Origin: an uncultured Anaerovibrio sp.
Lineage (GTDB): Bacteria > Bacillota > Negativicutes > Selenomonadales > Selenomonadaceae
Assembly: GCA_902785445.1 (NCBI GenBank)
Contig: CACZYN010000075.1
Coordinates: 1 to 8,347, forward strand
Direction: 5' to 3'
Length of the DNA stretch: 8,347 nt
The translations under genes and the position numbers were made by a program. The notes below the pieces were generated by a model. That model was not told the origin of the DNA, did no database searches, and saw nothing but the letters and a program-made list of their open reading frames with translations. Every line of letters starts with the position of its first letter. Within the stretch, counting starts at the first letter, position 1. This document shows positions 5,584 through 8,347 of this stretch, piece by piece.

Positions 5584-6027
5584 ATGAGAAGACTGAGTAC
5601 TACAAGATTTGGTGAAATTGAAGTTGATGAAAAGTCCATTGTGACCTTTGACCATGGTATTCCGGCTTTCGAGGATGAGCGGGATTTCGCGATTATACCT
5701 TATGATGCAGAGAGCCCGTATCTGTTTTTACAATCCGCATCCACCCCGGACTTGGCCTTTCTCATGACCGATCCTTTTATATTTTTCCCGGATTATACCT
5801 TTGAGTTGGACGATGCAAACATGGAAATGCTGGGAGTTACCGATGATTCCGATATACTGGTTTGCTCCCTTATCACCGTTCCACCAACAGGTATTCCCAA
5901 TATGACCACCAACTTATTGGCACCGATTGTGATCAATCAGGCCAATATGAAGGCGAAGCAGGTGGTGCTGGAGAAGACCAGCTACACCACCAAGCATCGC
6001 TTATTCCCGGAAAAAAAGGGGGAATAA
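5584..6027 (+). CDS. fliW: Flagellar assembly factor FliW (CsrA antagonist, flagellin-binding)
   Basis: FliW binds either newly made flagellin or CsrA. When flagellin is exported, free FliW sequesters CsrA and lifts repression of flagellin translation. The 147-residue length matches the family (about 140-150). Recognisable segments are T-T-R-F-G-E-I-E-V-D near the start, I-V-T-F-D-H-G-I-P-A-F-E-D-E-R-D-F, S-P-Y-L-F-L-Q-S, and the late N-L-L-A-P-I-V-I-N-Q-A-N followed by A-K-Q-V-V-L. GGAGG lies 6 bases before the ATG. The stop is 3 bases from the csrA start, and the csrA ribosome site lies within the end of fliW. The tight pairing suggests coupled translation and a fixed ratio of the two partners. 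Confidence 0.96.
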   Translation: MRRLSTTRFGEIEVDEKSIVTFDHGIPAFEDERDFAIIPYDAESPYLFLQSASTPDLAFLMTDPFIFFPDYTFELDDANMEMLGVTDDSDILVCSLITVPPTGIPNMTTNLLAPIVINQANMKAKQVVLEKTSYTTKHRLFPEKKGE

Positions 6028-6030
6028 GAG

Positions 6031-6252
6031 ATGTTAGTATTAACCCGGCGTCCCAAGCAGCAGATAATGATTGGTGACGAAATAGTTATCAACATTGTGG
6101 AAGTTAATGGCGAGAATGTACGTATCGCCATTGACGCTCCCCGCAGTGTGAAGGTTTATAGAGGAGAAATCTATAAAGTTATAAAGGAAGAGAACCGCGA
6201 GGCGGCGGCTCCGGCAGGCGGTATAGATTTGTCCCAGGCGTTACCTAAATAA
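6031..6252 (+). CDS. csrA: Translational regulator CsrA
   Basis: CsrA is a dimeric RNA-binding protein that blocks ribosome sites containing GGA; in flagellated Bacillota its main known target is the flagellin mRNA. The protein has 73 residues. It opens MLVLTRRPKQQIMIGDEI and has the core V-R-I-A-I-D-A-P (30-37) and V-Y-R-G-E-I-Y (42-48). L4 and R44, needed for RNA binding in E. coli CsrA, are present. It is about 12 residues longer than the 61-residue enteric form. The tail E-E-N-R-E-A-A-A ... S-Q-A-L-P-K resembles the Bacillus CsrA tail that contacts FliW. AGGGGGA (6017-6023) is the ribosome site, and two TAA stops follow each other (6250-6255). It is co-encoded with fliW. Confidence 0.97.
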   Translation: MLVLTRRPKQQIMIGDEIVINIVEVNGENVRIAIDAPRSVKVYRGEIYKVIKEENREAAAPAGGIDLSQALPK

Positions 6253-6290
6253 TAAAGGATTATAAATTAAGTTCTACGGAGGGATTTAAA
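6253..6290 (+). promoter_or_regulatory. csrA-flaG intergenic leader with strong ribosome site
   Basis: The 38-base gap ends in CTACGGAGGGATTTAAA. GGAGGGA (6278-6284) is the Shine-Dalgarno, 6 bases before the flaG ATG. UACGGAGGGAU resembles part of the CsrA recognition pattern RUACARGGAUGU, with two GGA triplets overlapping the ribosome site. No terminator is visible, so flaG is probably read through from csrA. CsrA control here is speculative. Confidence 0.4.
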
Positions 6291-6752
6291 ATGGTAGGAA
6301 GTATTTCAGACATGACGGCTGCGGCAGTTGTTGTTTCGGCAATGGACAGCGGAGCTAGTCAGAAGAAAGCGACAGTGGAACCTGTTGAAAGCAAGGTAGC
6401 ACCTGTTGAAGTGAAGCCAGAAGAGGCTAGCGTTCTGGATAAAGTTAATTCCGCTAATGATGCTGGCAAGGCCGACAACGAGAAAAAAGAAGAAGATGGT
6501 TCCAAGCATCAGGCTTTGGACAATATCAACGAGGAATTTGTCAGTGAAATGACAAAGGAACTCAACGAGCTTATGAGCAAGCTGAATTGTGATTTGGAAT
6601 TCCAGTATCACAAGGAAGTTAACGTAATGTCCGTTAAGATGGTTGATAAGAAGACCAATGAAGTTATTAAGGAATATCCACCTGAGGAAATGGTAGAGGG
6701 AATGATTAAGGCTCAGGAATGGCTGGGTGCGTTCCTCGATCGTAACGCGTAA
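6291..6752 (+). CDS. flaG: FlaG family flagellar protein
   Basis: This 153-residue protein has two parts. Residues 1-85 are low-complexity, rich in Ala, Glu, Lys, Asp and Val. They include a short duplicated stretch (E-P-V-E-S-K-V-A / P-V-E-V-K), visible in DNA as two copies of ACCTGTTGAA 21 bases apart (6380-6389 and 6401-6410). Residues about 98-153 form the FlaG domain: L-x-x-D-L-E-F-Q-Y, V-M-S-V-K-M-V-D-K-K-T-N-E-V-I-K-E-Y-P-P-E-E-M, ending G-A-F-L-D-R. FlaG proteins affect filament length and are often found beside fliD; the molecular mechanism is not settled. The length slightly exceeds the common 110-130 because of the N-terminal linker. It lies 15 bases before fliD, whose ribosome site starts at the flaG stop. 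Confidence 0.9.
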   Translation: MVGSISDMTAAAVVVSAMDSGASQKKATVEPVESKVAPVEVKPEEASVLDKVNSANDAGKADNEKKEEDGSKHQALDNINEEFVSEMTKELNELMSKLNCDLEFQYHKEVNVMSVKMVDKKTNEVIKEYPPEEMVEGMIKAQEWLGAFLDRNA

Positions 6753-6767
6753 AAGGGGGTCCTTGAA

Positions 6768-8347
6768 ATGGGCGTAAATGGAATTTATGGCTTGTCAGGT
6801 TCTGGGCTGGATATTGAATCATTGGTAAAAATGGGCATGACCGGCAAGAACAAGCAATATGACAAGATGGAGCAGCAGGAAATTGCTAATACTTGGCTAA
6901 AGGAAGCCTATAATGATGTCTATAGTGACATGACTACCTACAAGTATGGCACTCTGTCCACTTATAAAATGCAGTCCAATTTGAATGCCATGTCAGCCGT
7001 TAGCTCCAACACCGGTGTTGTAACTGCTACTGCTAATGGTGCAGCTGCGGCTATGAATCATACCGTTACTGTCGATTCCATAGCTAGCAATGCGTATTTG
7101 CTGACAGCACAGCACAAGGATGCTGAAGGCAAGCTGGTTAATTACGGTGTTACCAGATCTAATGAAAATGCTCAGACTAGTAATAAGCTGGCTGATGTGC
7201 TCTTTAAAGAATACCACGTTAACAATGAAGGAACCGTTCAGGACGGTAACAACACTAAATTTAAGTATAATATCACCCTGGAGGATGGTTCTACTAAGAT
7301 TGTTAATGGTGAAGATATAGCGATATCCTTGAAATTGAAAGATACTGCCGGGAGCGATCAGGAATATACTCTCACTTATACCTATGATGAGTTGTTCTCT
7401 GGTGTGAAGTCTGGTGATTATACTGGTTATACCGGAGATGAGAATACGCTATTTAGTGGCGGAAAGACCTTGAATGATTTTGCCAGTGCCATAGCTAAAA
7501 CTGGTGCTAACATTCAGGGCGGTTATGATACCGCTAATGATACCTTCAGTCTTTATAACAAGACCAGTGGTATGGACAATATTATAGGTATAACCGCTGA
7601 CAATGGTAATACGGCAACTCTGTTGAACCATTTGAATTTAGGCGTATATAATGCATCTACTGATGAACTCAGTGATCGCATCGATTTTACATCTGATGAT
7701 GTTATGCCTACAACTATGGAGTCTACGGGATCTATCCAAAATGTTGCCAAGTCCGTAAGTTTGAAGGATGTATTGGGACTGAAGGCTACCTCCGTTAAGA
7801 ATGATGACGGTTCCTATACTATTACGGTTAGGGATAAGGCTAATCAGGCATTAGGCACCTTTACCAAGAATGGTGATACCATAACTGGAGATACGGCAGT
7901 TGCGTTCTCCATGAATCTTAGTAATGGTAAAGAAAATGGCAATGCTACGATTAACTTCACCTTAGGCGAATTGTTTAATCTTAATGATATTGGCAAGAAG
8001 ACTAATTTGGGTGGCAATGCTGGACTGGATGAACTGGCAACTAAGATTAGTGCCACTAGCTTGGGAATTACAGCTAATTATGACGCTGCAAAGGATAGTT
8101 TCTCTTTGAGTAACCCAACGGGGTTGGCTGAATTGACGGCCAATGGTAGCGGGGCAAATCAGACAACGGCGAATACATTGATTAACAGTCTGAATTTGGC
8201 TACAAGTCCTAAAATTACTTATCTGACTACTAGCAATAGTAGTAATCTGGCCAGTGTATTTGGTTTGCATACGAATCTCAGCAAAACTGGCGATACGTAT
8301 TATCTACAGGTCAGAGATAGCGCTAATAGAGCTGTTGGTACCCAAAG
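6768..8347 (+). CDS. fliD: Flagellar filament cap protein FliD (HAP2), 3' end outside the window
   Basis: An uninterrupted frame of 526 codons runs from the ATG at 6768 to the window edge. GGGGG (6755-6759) lies 8 bases before the ATG. FliD forms the cap at the filament tip and folds incoming flagellin. The start G-I-Y-G-L-S-G-S-G-L-D-I-E-S-L-V-K is the FliD N-terminal motif, followed by the helical K-Q-Y-D-K-M-E-Q-Q-E-I and W-L-K-E-A-Y-N-D-V. From residue 141 the protein consists of related blocks starting L-A-D-V-L (141), L-K-D-V-L (332) and L-A-S-V-F (494). Blocks 1 and 2 contain a flagellin hook IN-like segment (234-267 and 419-452). The usual C-terminal domain has not been reached, so the full protein must exceed the common 450-550 residues. 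No cysteine is present. Confidence 0.93.
   Translation, partial: MGVNGIYGLSGSGLDIESLVKMGMTGKNKQYDKMEQQEIANTWLKEAYNDVYSDMTTYKYGTLSTYKMQSNLNAMSAVSSNTGVVTATANGAAAAMNHTVTVDSIASNAYLLTAQHKDAEGKLVNYGVTRSNENAQTSNKLADVLFKEYHVNNEGTVQDGNNTKFKYNITLEDGSTKIVNGEDIAISLKLKDTAGSDQEYTLTYTYDELFSGVKSGDYTGYTGDENTLFSGGKTLNDFASAIAKTGANIQGGYDTANDTFSLYNKTSGMDNIIGITADNGNTATLLNHLNLGVYNASTDELSDRIDFTSDDVMPTTMESTGSIQNVAKSVSLKDVLGLKATSVKNDDGSYTITVRDKANQALGTFTKNGDTITGDTAVAFSMNLSNGKENGNATINFTLGELFNLNDIGKKTNLGGNAGLDELATKISATSLGITANYDAAKDSFSLSNPTGLAELTANGSGANQTTANTLINSLNLATSPKITYLTTSNSSNLASVFGLHTNLSKTGDTYYLQVRDSANRAVGTQ

Noticed and set aside
5848..5855. TCCGATAT, a near-SigD -10, inside fliW
   Set aside because: No matching -35 upstream, and it lies within conserved coding sequence.
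1..8347. Mobile elements, CRISPR arrays, tRNA or rRNA genes
   Set aside because: None seen. Genes are contiguous, co-directional and functionally related, and no transposase, integrase, spaced direct-repeat array or tRNA-like cloverleaf was recognised.

Overview
The window is one continuous stretch of late flagellar genes, all on the + strand. It probably comes from an anaerobic Gram-positive-type bacterium (Bacillota). The order yvyF - flgM - flgN - flgN-like - flgK - flgL - yviE(DUF6470) - fliW - csrA - flaG - fliD is the Bacillus/Clostridium/Negativicutes late-flagellar layout. The purine-rich Shine-Dalgarno sequences (AGGAGA, GGAGG, AAGGTGA) fit Bacillota. The two consecutive FlgN-type chaperone genes and the moderate GC content make me favour a Negativicutes relative (Selenomonas/Anaerovibrio type). 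That last step is inference, and no species is claimed.

Layout. Positions 1-119 are an AT-rich leader with two TATAAT hexamers. Next comes a small zinc-ribbon protein, YvyF (120-512), closed by a clear rho-independent terminator (531-559). A candidate sigma-28 (SigD/FliA) promoter overlaps this terminator, with its -35 in the hairpin loop and its -10 just after the T-run. It would start the second unit: flgM (654-929), two FlgN-type chaperones (975-1460 and 1463-1930), flgK (1946-3565), flgL (3600-4928), yviE (4975-5568), fliW (5584-6027), csrA (6031-6252), flaG (6291-6752) and the start of fliD (6768 to the window end). Gaps are 2-46 bases and no terminator is visible after 559, so flgM to fliD looks like one operon.

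How the genes work together. FlgM holds sigma-28 inactive until the hook-basal body is finished. FlgN-type chaperones escort FlgK and FlgL to the export gate. FlgK and FlgL form the hook-filament junction, and FliD forms the filament cap that folds flagellin. FliW and CsrA form the post-transcriptional switch that matches flagellin translation to flagellin export. FlaG influences filament length. YvyF and YviE are conserved flagellar-cluster proteins of poorly defined role.

Most of the region is conventional. The points most worth a second look are the tandem FlgN paralogues, the terminator/promoter overlap before flgM, the large repeat-built FliD, five cysteines in FlgK, and several GGA-rich leaders in an operon that encodes CsrA. 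I found no mobile element, CRISPR array or RNA gene, and no sign of a wholly new system.
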